Notes under the pieces: generated by a model | What the model was told of the DNA's origin: nothing | Seen by the model: the letters and a program-made list of their open reading frames with translations, nothing else | Database searches by the model: none | Made by a program: the position numbers and the translations under genes | Source of the DNA: Iodobacter ciconiae | Lineage (GTDB): Bacteria > Pseudomonadota > Gammaproteobacteria > Burkholderiales > Chitinibacteraceae | Direction: 5' to 3' | Length of the DNA stretch: 64,000 nucleotides | Assembly: GCF_003952345.1 (NCBI RefSeq) | Contig: NZ_CP034433.1 | Location: 1,488,001 to 1,552,000, forward strand | Part shown: positions 8,078 through 19,700 of the stretch, one piece after another | Position numbering within the stretch: position 1 is the stretch's first letter | Layout: every line of letters starts with the position of its first letter

Positions 8078-10651
8078 GTGCTAGAAGTCTATCGTCAGCA
8101 TGTTGCAGAGCGCGCAGCACAGGGTATTCCAGCGCTTCCACTGAATGTTTCGCAGACCACCGATTTAATTGAACTGTTGAAAAATCCGCCTCAGGGTGAA
8201 GAGGCCTTTCTTGTCGATCTGATTACTTATCGCGTTCCTGCCGGTGTTGATAACGCCGCTAAAGTAAAAGCCTCTTATTTAGCAGCGGTTGCTCACGGTA
8301 CGGAAGTATGCCGTTTGATCAGCCGCGCTCAGGCAACCGAATTACTGGGCACGATGTTAGGTGGCTTTAATATTGCGCCGCTGGTCGATTTGCTCGACGA
8401 CGCAGCAGTTGCCGCCATTGCTGCCGCTGCGCTATCCAAAACATTATTAATGTTTGATGCCTTTCATGACGTTAAGAGTAAGGCGGATGCAGGTAATGCT
8501 TTTGCCAAGCAGGTTTTGCAATCCTGGGCAGATGCAGAATGGTTTACCAGTCGCCCGGCTGTGCCTGAGAAAGTAACTCTGACGGTATTCAAAGTTTCCG
8601 GTGAAACTAATACCGATGATCTGTCGCCTGCACCAGATGCCTGGTCACGTCCGGATATCCCGCTTCACGCGCTTGCAATGCTAAAAAACCCGCGTCCGGG
8701 TATTGAGGCAGATCAGCCGGGCAGCGTGGGCCCGATTAAACAGCTGGATGCACTTAAAGCCAAGGGCCACAAAATCGCTTATGTTGGCGACGTGGTCGGG
8801 ACGGGGTCTTCACGTAAATCTGCAACCAATTCGGTACTGTGGTTTACCGGTGATGATATTCCTTATGTGCCAAACAAACGTTTTGGTGGTTTTTGTCTGG
8901 GTACAAAAATTGCGCCTATCTTCTTTAATACGATGGAAGACGCGGGTGCTCTGCCGATTGAAGTAGATGTTTCTGCCATGGAAACCGGCGACGTGATTGA
9001 TGTTTATCCGCTGGAAGGTAAAGTTGAGAAAAACGGAGAGGTTGTTTCAACATTCAGCCTGAAAACAGATGTATTACTGGATGAAGTCCGTGCAGGTGGC
9101 CGCATTCCTTTGATTATTGGTCGTGGTTTAACCGATAAAGCACGTGAAGCCCTGGGCTTGGTACCATCTACGGTGTTCAAGCGCCCGGTAGCTCCTGTTG
9201 ATTCAGGCAAAGGGTTCAGCCTGGCACAGAAAATGGTTGGTAAAGCCTGTGGCGTAACAGGTGTTCGCCCGGAGACCTATTGCGAGCCACGTATGACTTC
9301 GGTTGGCTCGCAAGACACCACCGGCCCGATGACCCGTGATGAGCTAAAAGATCTGGCATGCCTTGGTTTTTCTGCTGATCTGGTCATGCAGTCGTTCTGC
9401 CACACCGCAGCTTATCCAAAGCCTGTGGATGTGAAAATGCATCACGAATTGCCAGAATTTATCTCAACCCGTGGCGGTGTATCGCTGCGCCCGGGTGATG
9501 GTGTGATTCACTCATGGTTAAATCGCTTGCTGCTGCCGGATACTGTTGGCACAGGAGGAGACAGCCATACCCGCTTTCCGATCGGTATTTCTTTTCCGGC
9601 AGGCTCCGGCCTCGTGGCTTTTGCTGCAGCAACCGGCGTAATGCCGCTGGATATGCCCGAATCTGTACTGGTACGTTTTAAAGGCGAAATGCAGCCTGGC
9701 ATCACGCTGCGTGATCTGGTGAACGCTATTCCGCTTTATGCTATCAAGCAAGGCATGCTGACGGTCGAGAAAAAGGGCAAGAAAAATATTTTCTCTGGCC
9801 GCATTCTCGAAATCGAAGGCTTGCCAAAGTTAAAAGTTGAGCAAGCATTCGAGCTGTCCGATGCGTCTGCCGAGCGTTCGGCCGCTGGTTGTTCAGTGCA
9901 GTTGGATAAAGAGCCGATTGCTGAATATCTAACATCCAATATCACTCTGATGAAATGGATGATTGCTGAAGGCTATGCAGATGCCCGCACTCTGGCGCGC
10001 CGTATTGCCGCGATGGAAGAATGGCTGGCTAATCCGGTGCTGATGCAGCCGGATGCAGATGCTGAATATGCCACGATTATTGAAATCGATCTGGCCGATA
10101 TTAAAGAGCCAATTGTAGCCTGCCCGAATGATCCGGATGATGTGAAGTTCTTGTCTGAAGTGGCTGGGGACACCATCGATGAAGTGTTTATCGGTTCTTG
10201 CATGACCAATATCGGTCATTTCCGTGCTGCATCTAAACTGCTTGAAGGCAAGAGTGATATTCCGGTACGCCTGTGGATTGCGCCGCCTACCAAAATGGAT
10301 GCGCAGCAGCTGACAGAAGAAGGTCATTACGGTGTATTAGGCCGTACTGGCGCACGTATGGAAATGCCGGGCTGCTCGCTGTGTATGGGCAATCAGGCGC
10401 AAGTACGTAAAGGCTCGACCGCGTTTTCAACATCGACTCGTAACTTTCCGAATCGCTTAGGGATTGATACCCGCGTTTATCTGGGCTCGGCCGAGCTGGC
10501 TTCGGTTTGTGCAATGCTGGGTAAGATTCCAACACATGCCGAATACCTTGCAAATATTGGGATCCTTGAGCAGAAATCGGGTGAGGTGTACCGCTACCTG
10601 AATTTTGATCAAATCAAGCGTTATAGCGATATTGCAGCAGATGTGAAGTAA
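8078..10651 (+). CDS. acnB: Aconitate hydratase B
   Basis: The TCA-cycle enzyme that isomerises citrate to isocitrate through cis-aconitate. The frame is open from an ATG at 8021, but homology to AcnB starts at the GTG at 8078 ([20 protein letters not shown]), which has GAAAGG seven bases upstream, giving 857 residues. The order is AcnB-type: HEAT-like N-terminal domain, swivel domain early (around residues 160-370), then the catalytic domains. The [4Fe-4S] ligands are visible as the cysteine in [11 protein letters not shown] and the pair in GCSLCMGN near the C-terminus. It stands alone with its own terminator. AcnB apoproteins can bind RNA when the cluster is lost; that is family knowledge only. 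Confidence 0.93.
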   Translation: MLEVYRQHVAERAAQGIPALPLNVSQTTDLIELLKNPPQGEEAFLVDLITYRVPAGVDNAAKVKASYLAAVAHGTEVCRLISRAQATELLGTMLGGFNIAPLVDLLDDAAVAAIAAAALSKTLLMFDAFHDVKSKADAGNAFAKQVLQSWADAEWFTSRPAVPEKVTLTVFKVSGETNTDDLSPAPDAWSRPDIPLHALAMLKNPRPGIEADQPGSVGPIKQLDALKAKGHKIAYVGDVVGTGSSRKSATNSVLWFTGDDIPYVPNKRFGGFCLGTKIAPIFFNTMEDAGALPIEVDVSAMETGDVIDVYPLEGKVEKNGEVVSTFSLKTDVLLDEVRAGGRIPLIIGRGLTDKAREALGLVPSTVFKRPVAPVDSGKGFSLAQKMVGKACGVTGVRPETYCEPRMTSVGSQDTTGPMTRDELKDLACLGFSADLVMQSFCHTAAYPKPVDVKMHHELPEFISTRGGVSLRPGDGVIHSWLNRLLLPDTVGTGGDSHTRFPIGISFPAGSGLVAFAAATGVMPLDMPESVLVRFKGEMQPGITLRDLVNAIPLYAIKQGMLTVEKKGKKNIFSGRILEIEGLPKLKVEQAFELSDASAERSAAGCSVQLDKEPIAEYLTSNITLMKWMIAEGYADARTLARRIAAMEEWLANPVLMQPDADAEYATIIEIDLADIKEPIVACPNDPDDVKFLSEVAGDTIDEVFIGSCMTNIGHFRAASKLLEGKSDIPVRLWIAPPTKMDAQQLTEEGHYGVLGRTGARMEMPGCSLCMGNQAQVRKGSTAFSTSTRNFPNRLGIDTRVYLGSAELASVCAMLGKIPTHAEYLANIGILEQKSGEVYRYLNFDQIKRYSDIAADVK

Positions 10652-10754
10652 GTCAATACCACCACTTGCCACGCCAGGTAGTGGTTTTTTGGGTGATTTC
10701 GCCAGATAACTTGCCTAAAGTGGCTTGTTTCGGCGAAAATCACGATCCTTTGCG

Positions 10755-10780
10755 AGTCGGGCACCATGCCCGGCTTTTTT
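10755..10780 (+). terminator. Terminator downstream of acnB
   Basis: The stem AGTCGGGCA/TGCCCGGCT with a three-base loop runs into TTTTTT. A weaker hairpin followed by T6 lies just after acnB at about 10662-10690. Confidence 0.7.
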
Positions 10781-10866
10781 ATTGATGGCTTGCCCACCCA
10801 TCTGATGTTCGCTGTGGATGCAGCGGTAGTGGCAAGACCTCTTAGACCTTCTTGGGGGTGTGGGAT

Positions 10867-11976
10867 ATGTTTAATCAGGCAAACATTGCCGTTGTGCAAG
10901 ACAAAATCGATTTACAATTACCGGTAAATGCTTATTTTGATGAGCAACTTTATCAGCTGGAACAAACCCGTTTATTTGCTCATGGCCCGCGTTATATCGG
11001 CCATGAATTGATGGTGCCGCAAGTTGGCGATTATCATGTGCTTGAAGCAGATAAGGGCGCGCGGTATTTAAAGCGTAGCGAAGAGGGTGTGGGTCTGCTT
11101 TCCAATATATGTCGCCACCGCCAGGCTTTGATGCTGGAAGGGCGCGGCAATCAAACGCATACAGTTTGCCCTGTTCATCGCTGGACCTACGATGCAAAAG
11201 GCACGCTATTGGGTGCGCCACATTTCAAAAAAAATCCTTGCCTGCATTTACCCAATACGCCTTTACAAGTCTGGAATGGATTATTGTTTGAATCAGGCCG
11301 TGATATTGAAGGTGATTTAAAAAATCTAGGAGTCGCTAAAGATCTGGATTTTTCTAAATACGTATTTCACAGCGTAGTGGTTGATGAATATGAAGGTAAC
11401 TGGAAAACATTTATTGAAGTTTATTTAGAGGATTACCACGTTGATCCTTTTCATCCAGGCCTTGGGCGTTTTGTTGAATGTGCTGATTTGGCTTGGGAGT
11501 TTGGTGACTGGTATTCAGTACAAACGGTGGGCATACACAATGAATTAGCTAAGCCCGGCTCAAAGGTTTATGCAGACTGGCATGCGGAATTAATGCGCTA
11601 TGGCAAAGGCAAAGCGCCAAAGCATGGTGCAATCTGGCTAACCTATTATCCCAATATTATGGTGGAGTGGTATCCGCATACACTGGTGATTTCAACCATT
11701 ATTCCAACCGGGCCACGTAGTTATAAAAACGTGGTTGAATTTTATTATCCGGAAGATATAGCGTGGTTTGAGCCTGAATTACTAGCGGCAGAGCAGGCAG
11801 CTTATGCTGAAACAGCTATTGAGGATCAGGATATCATCCGCAGAATGGAGGCTGGCCGTAGCGCACTTTATGCTGCTGGACGTAATGAAACGGGACCGTA
11901 TCAAAACCCGATGGAGGAGGGCATGCGCCATTTTCATGCGTTTTTACGCAGGGAATTAGGTAGTGCCATTCGCTAG
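10867..11976 (+). CDS. Rieske [2Fe-2S] aromatic ring-hydroxylating oxygenase, alpha subunit-like
   Basis: A 369-residue oxygenase. The Rieske cluster motif C-x-H...C-x2-H is visible as ICRHR and VCPVHRW around residues 80-105. The mononuclear iron site of the C-terminal domain appears as DYHVDPFHPG (two histidines), with an aspartate probably in EDQDIIRR. No beta subunit, reductase or ferredoxin gene is adjacent, so it depends on electron carriers elsewhere and its substrate is unknown; CMO- or CntA-like single-component oxygenases are the nearest kind. The ATG at 10867 is preferred over the TTG at 10852. The TAG stop (11974-11976) lies inside the CTAG duplication made by the following IS, so the protein is unchanged, but the gene is now separated from its terminator at 12843. 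Confidence 0.85.
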   Translation: MFNQANIAVVQDKIDLQLPVNAYFDEQLYQLEQTRLFAHGPRYIGHELMVPQVGDYHVLEADKGARYLKRSEEGVGLLSNICRHRQALMLEGRGNQTHTVCPVHRWTYDAKGTLLGAPHFKKNPCLHLPNTPLQVWNGLLFESGRDIEGDLKNLGVAKDLDFSKYVFHSVVVDEYEGNWKTFIEVYLEDYHVDPFHPGLGRFVECADLAWEFGDWYSVQTVGIHNELAKPGSKVYADWHAELMRYGKGKAPKHGAIWLTYYPNIMVEWYPHTLVISTIIPTGPRSYKNVVEFYYPEDIAWFEPELLAAEQAAYAETAIEDQDIIRRMEAGRSALYAAGRNETGPYQNPMEEGMRHFHAFLRRELGSAIR

Positions 11977-12831
11977 GGTCTGTTGACGTTTCACATCGGT
12001 AGCCATAAAAATGCGCACGCCATGGCTATGACACTTTCATAATTTCGCTTCAACTTGTCATATCGGAATGCCACTGCGCGGTAATGCTTCAATCGCGCAA
12101 AAGCATTCTCGACCAAATGTCGATAGCAATACAGCCCACGATCTAGATCCACATTCCCTTTGATTGAATTACGTTTTCTGGGAATCACTGATCGCGCACC
12201 CTGCGCAGAAATCAGCCCTCGAAGGTACTCACTATCGTACCCCTTATCTGCGATGATCACTTCGGCTGAAGGCAGTTGGGCAATCAGCTCTGGGGCGGCA
12301 GTACAATCATTAATCTCGCCTCCGGTAATTTCGAAGGCAATCGGCAAACCATAAGCATCTACCGCCAAATGAATTTTGCTGGTGTTCCCTGCACGGCTTT
12401 TGCCAATCGCTTCAGATTGATCGCTGGCCGCCCCGGCGCTGTGTTGATGCGCCTTGGCATAGCTACCATCAATGAATACCCATTCAAAATCGGGGTCGAT
12501 CAGTAAGGCTTTGAAAATATTGAGCCATTTCCCAGCTACAGACCAAGCATTAAAGCGTTTATAGACTGAATTCCATTCACCAAAGGCGCTGGGTAAATCC
12601 CGCCACGGGCAGCCAACGCGCATGCGGTAAAACATTCCTTCGACGGTAATTCGTAAATCAGGCTTGTTGTAAATGGTGTGTTGAAGCAGAATCTTTTCTA
12701 GCTTCGACCAAAGCTCGTTACTGAGCATTAATCGGGGCATCGCAAACCTGTAGGGGAAATGGTGTAGGAACCTGAATTCTGCGGGTTTGCATCCGTCATT
12801 GCATGACTTTAGCTTGAAACGTCAACAGACC
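11977..12831. mobile_element. IS5-family (IS427-like) insertion sequence
   Basis: An 855-base complete element. The ends are inverted: GGTCTGTTGACGTTTCA on the left matches the reverse complement of TGAAACGTCAACAGACC on the right. Each end is flanked by CTAG (11973-11976 and 12832-12835), a 4-base target duplication consistent with IS427-group preference for YTAR sites. The matching ends and intact transposase suggest a recent insertion. Confidence 0.9.
11991..12740 (-). CDS. IS5-family transposase
   Basis: A 249-residue DDE transposase in one continuous frame that fills the element. The N-terminal domain has the usual GMFYRMRVGCPWRDLP signature of IS5 relatives. DDE residues are plausibly in FIDGSYAKAH, ADKGYDSEYL and VENAFARLKHYR. 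Many IS427-group elements need a ribosomal frameshift to make the full enzyme; this copy does not. It is transcribed against the upstream Rieske gene. It looks intact and therefore potentially active. Confidence 0.92.
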   Translation of the reverse strand: MPRLMLSNELWSKLEKILLQHTIYNKPDLRITVEGMFYRMRVGCPWRDLPSAFGEWNSVYKRFNAWSVAGKWLNIFKALLIDPDFEWVFIDGSYAKAHQHSAGAASDQSEAIGKSRAGNTSKIHLAVDAYGLPIAFEITGGEINDCTAAPELIAQLPSAEVIIADKGYDSEYLRGLISAQGARSVIPRKRNSIKGNVDLDRGLYCYRHLVENAFARLKHYRAVAFRYDKLKRNYESVIAMACAFLWLPM

Positions 12832-12842
12832 CTAGGCCATAG

Positions 12843-12887
12843 ATAAGAAGGGCAGTAAAATTGCGGCCCTTCTTATGCGTATTTTTT
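12843..12887. terminator. Terminator originally serving the Rieske gene and mltA
   Basis: The stem ATAAGAAGGGC/GCCCTTCTTAT is followed on the plus strand by a T6 run at 12882. It lies just past the right end of the IS. Without the IS it would start about 10 bases after the Rieske stop codon. Confidence 0.75.
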
Positions 12888-12904
12888 ATCCAAATAGCAG
12901 GCAA

Positions 12905-14068
12905 TCAATCTCCTTTAGGTAATGCCTGCCCGTTGGGCCAAATAAGCCAAAGCTGGCCGCTTTGTTTCATTTTTCCAGCCAATTCTCCAGCCGCATCTCC
13001 TGTTCCCCAAAAGAAATCTGCCCGTATGGTGCCGTGAATTGCTCCACCTGTATCTTGTGCCGCCACCAAACGATGGATTCCCCCGCCGTTATCTGGCCGG
13101 TCTGTTGCAATAAAACTCATGCTGCCAAGAGGAATGATTCTTTTATCGACAGCAATGCTAAAACCGGCGGTCAGCGGAATATTTTGTGCGCCGACAGGGC
13201 CGTCACCGGATGGAGGTAAGGTACGAAAAAACACATAGCTCGGGTTGCTAGTTAGCAGATCGTCGATGTGATCAGGATGGGCATCCGCCCAGCTTCTGAT
13301 GCTTTGCATTGAAACATCGGCAGCGTTTAACTCGCCTTGCTCGACGAGCCAGCGCCCAATAGGCCTGTAAGGATGACCATTTTGATCTGCATAACCTAGT
13401 CTGAGCTCTTTGCCATCTTTTAAACGAACCCGTCCAGAGCCTTGAATTTGTAAAAACTGTACATCCATCGGGCTTTCCAGCCAGGCCAGTATAGGAGCAT
13501 CCAGATTCTTCTTGGCAATATCGCCATGGCTAAAATAGGGCAGCAGCTTATTGCCAACTAGCCGGCCTCGTACACGTTTGCCCTTTAATTCCGGATAAAG
13601 TTCGGCTAGCTCGACCGTAATCATATCTTTAGGCGGAGCATAAACGGGGTAGATGGCCTGGCTCGATTTCTGTGTGCTGCCAGAATAAACTGGTTCGTAA
13701 TAACCTGTAATTAAGCCTGTCTGGCTGCCATCCGAATTAGTAAGCTGATAGGGGGTAAAGTTTGATTCGATAAACGCTTGTGCATTTTGCGCGGTAATAT
13801 CACCCGCCTCTTTGCAAAGCTTCAGCCATGGCTCGCTTCGTAATTTAGCGCAGGATTTCTTCCATGTATTGAAGCTCGTTGCCAAATCATCTCCCGGCCA
13901 GCTCGGGAGGGCTGACCATGAGCTTTGCTGATAGGGTGATTGAATCGGTGTTTCTGCGGGAGCCGGGCCTGTGGCCGGCGTTTGTAATGTTGGCGTAGCG
14001 CAGGCAGCCAAAAGCCCCGCAGCAAAAGCGGCGAGGCTGAGTGAGCGGGCAGAGCGGGTATAAATCAT
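12905..14068 (-). CDS. mltA: Membrane-bound lytic murein transglycosylase A
   Basis: A 387-residue outer-membrane lipoprotein that cleaves peptidoglycan glycan strands, forming 1,6-anhydro ends. The signal peptide ends in the lipobox LLAAC with Cys23 as the lipidated residue. The MltA domain covers about residues 110-270, with QIQGSGRVRLKDG and GYADQNGHPYRPIGR visible. The C-terminal 3D domain has AAQDTGGAIHG, including the three-Asp-type motif with the catalytic aspartate. Its ATG overlaps the stop of the PhaM-like gene (ATGA), implying translational coupling, though no functional link between the two is obvious. Confidence 0.93.
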   Translation of the reverse strand: MIYTRSARSLSLAAFAAGLLAACATPTLQTPATGPAPAETPIQSPYQQSSWSALPSWPGDDLATSFNTWKKSCAKLRSEPWLKLCKEAGDITAQNAQAFIESNFTPYQLTNSDGSQTGLITGYYEPVYSGSTQKSSQAIYPVYAPPKDMITVELAELYPELKGKRVRGRLVGNKLLPYFSHGDIAKKNLDAPILAWLESPMDVQFLQIQGSGRVRLKDGKELRLGYADQNGHPYRPIGRWLVEQGELNAADVSMQSIRSWADAHPDHIDDLLTSNPSYVFFRTLPPSGDGPVGAQNIPLTAGFSIAVDKRIIPLGSMSFIATDRPDNGGGIHRLVAAQDTGGAIHGTIRADFFWGTGDAAGELAGKMKQSGQLWLIWPNGQALPKGD

Positions 14069-14310
14069 GGGGCCTTTGGGTCAAGTCCTTGCTTAAAAGC
14101 AGCAATCCCTGCTTTTTGCATTTCTAACGTTTTAACCGTTACTTGCAGCATGCCTATCTGCATAGAAAGCCACTGCTCCACAGTACGGCATTCTGCGATT
14201 TTACGATCTATTTCTTCAATCGTCATGGGCGGGGTAAAAGGATTTCCTGCCGTCGGTTTGAAAAATTGGGAAAATAAACCGAATGGATCATTGGAATTGT
14301 ATTCACTCAT
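14065..14310 (-). CDS. PhaM-like polyhydroxyalkanoate granule protein
   Basis: An 81-residue protein beginning at the ATG at 14310, which has GGGAAC just upstream; the frame extends further 5' without homology. The core TIEEIDRKIAECRTVEQWLS, then a run of MQ/LQ/MLQ helical residues, matches the PhaM family of betaproteobacteria. Those proteins bind PHA synthase and DNA and help position storage granules. This one is short and lacks the lysine-rich DNA-binding tail of Ralstonia PhaM, so it may only keep the synthase-interaction part. A phasin gene 6.4 kb away supports PHA metabolism in this organism. Confidence 0.65.
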   Translation of the reverse strand: MSEYNSNDPFGLFSQFFKPTAGNPFTPPMTIEEIDRKIAECRTVEQWLSMQIGMLQVTVKTLEMQKAGIAAFKQGLDPKAP

Positions 14311-14332
14311 ATTGTTCCCTTTTGTGAAAAAT

Positions 14333-14390
14333 AAAAAAGCCCGAACATCAAGGCAAAAGGGCACGTATGCTTTTGTCTGATGTCGGGCTT
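14333..14390 (-). terminator. maeB terminator
   Basis: A long stem of about 20 bp, with few mismatches, pairs AAGCCCGACATCAGACAAAA with its partner around a 12-base loop. Read on the minus strand it ends in a T6 run. It lies about 10 bases after the maeB stop and ahead of the PhaM-like gene. Confidence 0.8.
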
Positions 14391-14400
14391 CACAGCATTT

Positions 14401-16671
14401 TTAGCCTTTTGATGCTGCTTCTACTGCTGCTAAGGCTGCCATATTAACGATACGGCGCACCGATGCCGTAGGTGTCAGAATATGTACAGGAGCTGCCAGG
14501 CCCATTAGCATCGGCCCGATGGTTACTCCGTCACCGCAGGTCATTTTTAATAAATTAAATGAGATATTTGCGGAATCCAGATTCGGCATAATTAACAGAT
14601 TAGCCTCCCCCTTCAGAGTCGATGTTGGAAACACCTGCTGACGTACCGTGGCCGATAGGGCTGCATCACCATGCATTTCACCATCCACCTCAAGATCAGG
14701 CGCACGCTCGCGCAAGATAGCTAAAGTGGCACGCATTTTACGGGCAGAAGGCGTGTCCATGCTGCCAAAACTGGAATGACTCAGTAGCGCCACTTTGGGC
14801 TGAATGCCAAACTTACGTACAGTATCTGCCGCCATCATGGTGATTTCGGCCAGCTCTTCCGGGTTTGGATCCTGGTTAACGTAAGTATCGGTAATGAATA
14901 CATTACCTGTTGGCAGCAGCAAAGCATTCATTGCTGCCGTTACTTTTGCACCTTTTTGCAGCCCCAGTACATTGCTGACATACCAGTGATGGCGTTGATA
15001 CTGGCCATAAGTGCCACAAATCATGGCATCAGCTTCGCCACGCTGAAGCATCAGCGCGCCAATTAAAGTAGTTTTACGACGCACTTCGGCTTTTGCAAGC
15101 TCTTCAGCCACACCACGACGCTTCATGATCTCGTGGTATTGCATCCAGTATTCGCGATAACGTGGATCGTCTTCCTGATTGCATAATTGGAAATCCACAC
15201 CTGCTTTAATTCGTAAGCCCAGTTTTTCAATGCGCTTTTCAATAATGGCGGGGCGGCCAACAATAATTGGTTGGCAAATCCCCATGTCAACCACTTCTTG
15301 CACAGCATGCAGGACACGCTCGTCTTCGCCTTCGCAGAAAATCACCCGTTTATTGGCTTTTTTTGCAGCAGTAAATACCGGACGCATAAATAAATTTGAT
15401 TTATATACGAATTGCGTCAGCTCTTCGATATATACATCCCAGTCTTCTATCGGCCGGGTAGCAACACCTGATTCCATTGCCGCACGTGCGACAGCAGGGG
15501 CAATTTTAATAATCAGGCGCGGGTCAAACGGTTTTGGAATCAGGTAATCAACACCAAAGCTTAAGTTTTGACCGCTATAAGCATCGGCCACTACATCAGA
15601 TTGCTCGGCATGAGCCAATTCTGCAATGGCATTGACTGCTGCATGTTTCATTGCTTCGTTAATGGTGGTTGCGCCAACATCAAGCGCTCCACGGAAAATA
15701 AACGGGAAGCAAAGTACGTTATTAACCTGATTTGGGTAATCCGAGCGCCCGGTGCACACAATTGCATCACTGCGGGCAGCCCGTGCGTCCGGCGGGGTGA
15801 TTTCCGGGTCCGGATTTGCCAGCGCTAAAATCAGCGGGGTCGCCGACATCAGTTGAATCATGTCACCCGTAACCAAACCTGCTCCTGACAAGCCCAGGAA
15901 AATATCTGCACCGGCAAGGGCATCTTTCAGAGTGCGGGATTCGGTATTTTGTGCGTAGCGCTGTTTTGTTTCATCCAGCGGGCCACGGCCTACATAGATG
16001 ACACCTTTTGAGTCGCACACTGTAACGTTTTCACGTTTTATACCTAAGGAAACCAGTAAATCCAGGCAGGCGATGGCAGCAGCGCCTGCACCTGAAGCTA
16101 CCAGTTTTACTTCATCAATTTTTTTACCAATCAGGCGCAAGCCGTTTTTAACGGCGGCCCCTACAATAATCGCAGTACCATGCTGGTCGTCATGAAATAC
16201 CGGGATTTTCATCCGTTCACGCAGCATTTTTTCAACGTAGAAGCATTCTGGTGCTTTAATGTCTTCCAGGTTAATGCCTCCGAAAGTAGGCTCTAGCGAG
16301 GCAATGATTTCAACTAGCTTTTCCGGGTCTTTCTCTTCAATTTCAATGTCGAATACATCAATGCCCGCAAATTTCTTAAATAATACGCCTTTGCCTTCCA
16401 TGACGGGTTTGCTTGCTAATGGGCCAATATCACCCAGGCCGAGTACAGCTGTGCCATTGGTAATAACTGCAACCAAGTTGCCACGCGCAGTAAGATTGCG
16501 TGCTTCGCTAGGGTCTTCAACGATAGCATCGCATGCAGCTGCAACGCCCGGGGAGTAGGCCAGCGCCAGATCACGCTGACTAGATAAAGCCTTGGTCGGC
16601 GAGACCTGAATTTTACCTGGCTTTGGAAAGCGGTGATATTCGAGGGCTTTCTTGCGAATTTCTTCGTCCAT
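14401..16671 (-). CDS. maeB: NADP-dependent malic enzyme with phosphotransacetylase-like domain
   Basis: Converts malate to pyruvate and CO2 while reducing NADP. The ATG at 16671 ([10 protein letters not shown]) has AAGGGA upstream and starts the homology; an in-frame TTG at 16689 is less likely. The 756 residues divide into a malic N-domain with SPGVAAAC and FHDDQHGTA (about 45-170), a Rossmann domain with [15 protein letters not shown] (about 190), and a C-terminal phosphotransacetylase-like domain (about 425-750) with [10 protein letters not shown]. In MaeB proteins the PTA-like domain is regulatory (acetyl-CoA sensing) and not a full acetyltransferase. Together with acnB and adhE it belongs to central carbon metabolism. 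Confidence 0.93.
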   Translation of the reverse strand: MDEEIRKKALEYHRFPKPGKIQVSPTKALSSQRDLALAYSPGVAAACDAIVEDPSEARNLTARGNLVAVITNGTAVLGLGDIGPLASKPVMEGKGVLFKKFAGIDVFDIEIEEKDPEKLVEIIASLEPTFGGINLEDIKAPECFYVEKMLRERMKIPVFHDDQHGTAIIVGAAVKNGLRLIGKKIDEVKLVASGAGAAAIACLDLLVSLGIKRENVTVCDSKGVIYVGRGPLDETKQRYAQNTESRTLKDALAGADIFLGLSGAGLVTGDMIQLMSATPLILALANPDPEITPPDARAARSDAIVCTGRSDYPNQVNNVLCFPFIFRGALDVGATTINEAMKHAAVNAIAELAHAEQSDVVADAYSGQNLSFGVDYLIPKPFDPRLIIKIAPAVARAAMESGVATRPIEDWDVYIEELTQFVYKSNLFMRPVFTAAKKANKRVIFCEGEDERVLHAVQEVVDMGICQPIIVGRPAIIEKRIEKLGLRIKAGVDFQLCNQEDDPRYREYWMQYHEIMKRRGVAEELAKAEVRRKTTLIGALMLQRGEADAMICGTYGQYQRHHWYVSNVLGLQKGAKVTAAMNALLLPTGNVFITDTYVNQDPNPEELAEITMMAADTVRKFGIQPKVALLSHSSFGSMDTPSARKMRATLAILRERAPDLEVDGEMHGDAALSATVRQQVFPTSTLKGEANLLIMPNLDSANISFNLLKMTCGDGVTIGPMLMGLAAPVHILTPTASVRRIVNMAALAAVEAASKG

Positions 16672-16770
16672 ATTTGTATCCCTTGTCAAAAACTAATGAG
16701 CTTAATATAGATGCTGTGCTTTCTTTAGGGTGCTTGTAATCAGGTATTTCAGTAGTTGTTAAAAACTTAA

Positions 16771-19700
16771 CTAAAACTTAACTGAAACACATTCGCTTCC
16801 TAACCAGTTTTTTAGTTCCGCCAGTAGCTCATCATGTAATGTAATTCTCCAGCTTTCGCCTAAAGAAAGAGTGCATACTGCATCGGCATTTTGATACTCA
16901 ACCTCAATTGGACATTCACCGCCCCGGTGAGGTAAAAGTAAGCTTTTTAGTCTCTGGGTATCCATTCCTTGGCGCATGCTTAAAGTCATACTGCGGGCAA
17001 AACGGCTGCGTGCTTCAGCGACATCATAGATGGTATCTGCAATAATTCGTAAGCCACCTGAAAATCTATCTTCAGAAATCTTGCCCTCAATCACCAAAAG
17101 TATGTCTTCTTTGATTTTGTTCCGATTGGCTTCAAATACTTCAGAATAGACTGTTACATCCCGGCGTGATTTGCCATCATCCAGTGTCACAAAGGCCATA
17201 CGGCCCCGGTCTCCGTTTTTGATCCGTAAGCCGCTCACGATACCGGCAATCATTTGTGGAGTACGACTAGGCTCCAGCCGCTCCAGGGAAGATTTAATAA
17301 ACTGACGAATTCCCTTGGCATGGGCATCGAACGGGTGGCCGGAAATATAAAAACCCACCGCATTTTTTTCTTCGGCCAGCTTAACCCGCTCATCCCACTC
17401 AGGCACTTCAATGATAGCGACTTGCGGAACATCAACCGCTTCCAGCATATCAAACAGGCTGGATTGATTTTTATTAGCCGCCTCACTTTCTGCCAGTGCC
17501 ATCGCTTGTTCAACATTGGCTAAAAGCCGCGCACGGTGAGAGTCCAGCTGATCAAAAGCACCTGCACGAATCAAAGCTTCCAATGTGCGTTTATTAACTT
17601 CACGTTTTTCAGTTCGGCGGCAAAAATCGTATAAATCGGTGAAAGGGCCGTTTGTTTCACGTTCGCGAACAATCATTTGTACCGCAGATTCACCGACACC
17701 TTTAATTGCGCCCAAGGCGTAACGGATTTCCTTACGGGAAACCGGTACAAATCTGTAAAAGCTTTGGTTTACATCAGGCGGCAATAAAATAAGTTTATTT
17801 GTTTCAACGCTATCGTCATAAAAAACTTTTAGCTGATCGGTGTTATCGAGCTCCGAGCTCATCGTGGCCGCCATAAAAGCAGCACAATGGTGCGCTTTCA
17901 GCCAGGCCGTGTGATAGGAAACAACTGCGTAGGCCGCCGTATGTGATTTATTAAAACCATATTCGGCAAATTTGGCCATCAGGTCAAAAAGTTGCTCGGC
18001 AAGCTTCGGATCGTAGCCTTTAAGTGCAGCGCCCTGGGCGATTTTTTCCCGGTGCTCGGCCATTTCCTCTGGTTTTTTCTTACCCATGGCGCGGCGCAGC
18101 ATATCCGCACCACCTAGTGTATAGCCACCGATAATCTGGGAAATCTGCATCACCTGCTCCTGATATACGATCACCCCATAGGTGGGATCGAGGCAGGCGG
18201 TCAGGTCTGGGTGAAAATAATCGACTTCTTCCAGTTTATTTTTACGATTAATAAAGGTGTCCACCATCCCGGACCCCAGTGGCCCTGGGCGGTAAAGCGC
18301 TAAGACCGCAATAATATCTTCAAAGCGATCGGGCTTTAGTTTGGCCAGCAGTCGCTTCATTCCATCCGATTCCACCTGAAATACGGCGGTGGTATTGGCA
18401 TCTCGGAATACTTTATAAGCTGCCTGATCTTCAAAGCCCAGTAACATCAAATCGGGTGCGCTGCCTTCCATGTCGTGGATATAGCTTAGCGCCAGCTCGA
18501 TAATGGTTAAGTTGCGCAGCCCTAAAAAATCGAACTTAACCAGGCCAATTTTTTCAACGTCATCCTTATCCAGCATGGAAACGGGCGAGGAGTCTGCACC
18601 AGAAGCTAGATAAATAGGGCAAAAATCCGTGATTTTGCCAGGTGCAATCAAAACGCCGCCGGCGTGCATACCGATATTACGCGTCAGACCTTCCAGCTTT
18701 TTAGCCAGCACCCACAGCTCTTTAACCTCGTCTTCGGTTTCAACCCGCTGTTTTAAAATGGGTTCCATTTCCAGTGCATCGTCCAGGCTGTACTGCTTGC
18801 CTGGTGCAGCGGGAATGAGTTTGGATAGGCCATCACAAAACATGTACGGCAAGTCAAGCACGCGGCCTACATCACGCACCACCGCTTTGGCTGCCATCGT
18901 GCCGAAAGTGGCAATCTGGCTGACGGCTTCTGCGCCATATTTTTCACGCACATACTCGATCACGCGCCAGCGGTTTTCCTGGCAAAAATCGATATCAAAG
19001 TCGGGCATGGAGACGCGTTCTGGGTTTAGAAAGCGCTCAAACAGCAGTGCATAGGCTGTTGGATCTATATCGGTAATGCCAAGGCTATACGCCACCAGCG
19101 AGCCTGCACCCGAGCCGCGGCCCGGCCCTACAGGACAGCCATTATGCTTTGCCCAGATAATAAAGTCGGCAACAATCAGGAAATACCCGGGAAAGCCCAT
19201 TTGCACAATGGTGTCGGTTTCAAATTTGAGGCGGTCCAAATAACGCGGGCGCTCTGCATCACGCTTGGCTTCATCTGGATAAAGCAGCTGCAAGCGGGTT
19301 TCCAGGCCACGTTTGGCCTCAAAAACCAGGAAATCATCAAGCGTCATGCCATCGGGCGTAGGAAAATCAGGTAAATAGTTTTTACCAAGCGTCACAGATA
19401 GATTGCATCGCTCGGCAATAGCAACACTATTGGCAAGCGCTTCGGGTACGTCGGCAAATAGTTTTGCCATCTCGCTGGCAGATTTAAAATATTGCTCTTC
19501 GGTAAACAGGCGAGGACGGCGTTTATCCGAAACCATCGTGCCTTCTGCAATACAAACGCGTGCCTCATGCGCCTTGTAATCATCCCTGTCCATAAACTGC
19601 ACCGGGTGCGTTGCCACGACGGGCAAATCAAGATCGGAAGCTAAATCAAGATGGCCTTGTACGCTGGGCTCGCAAGTAGGAAAACCCGTGCGTTGCAGCT

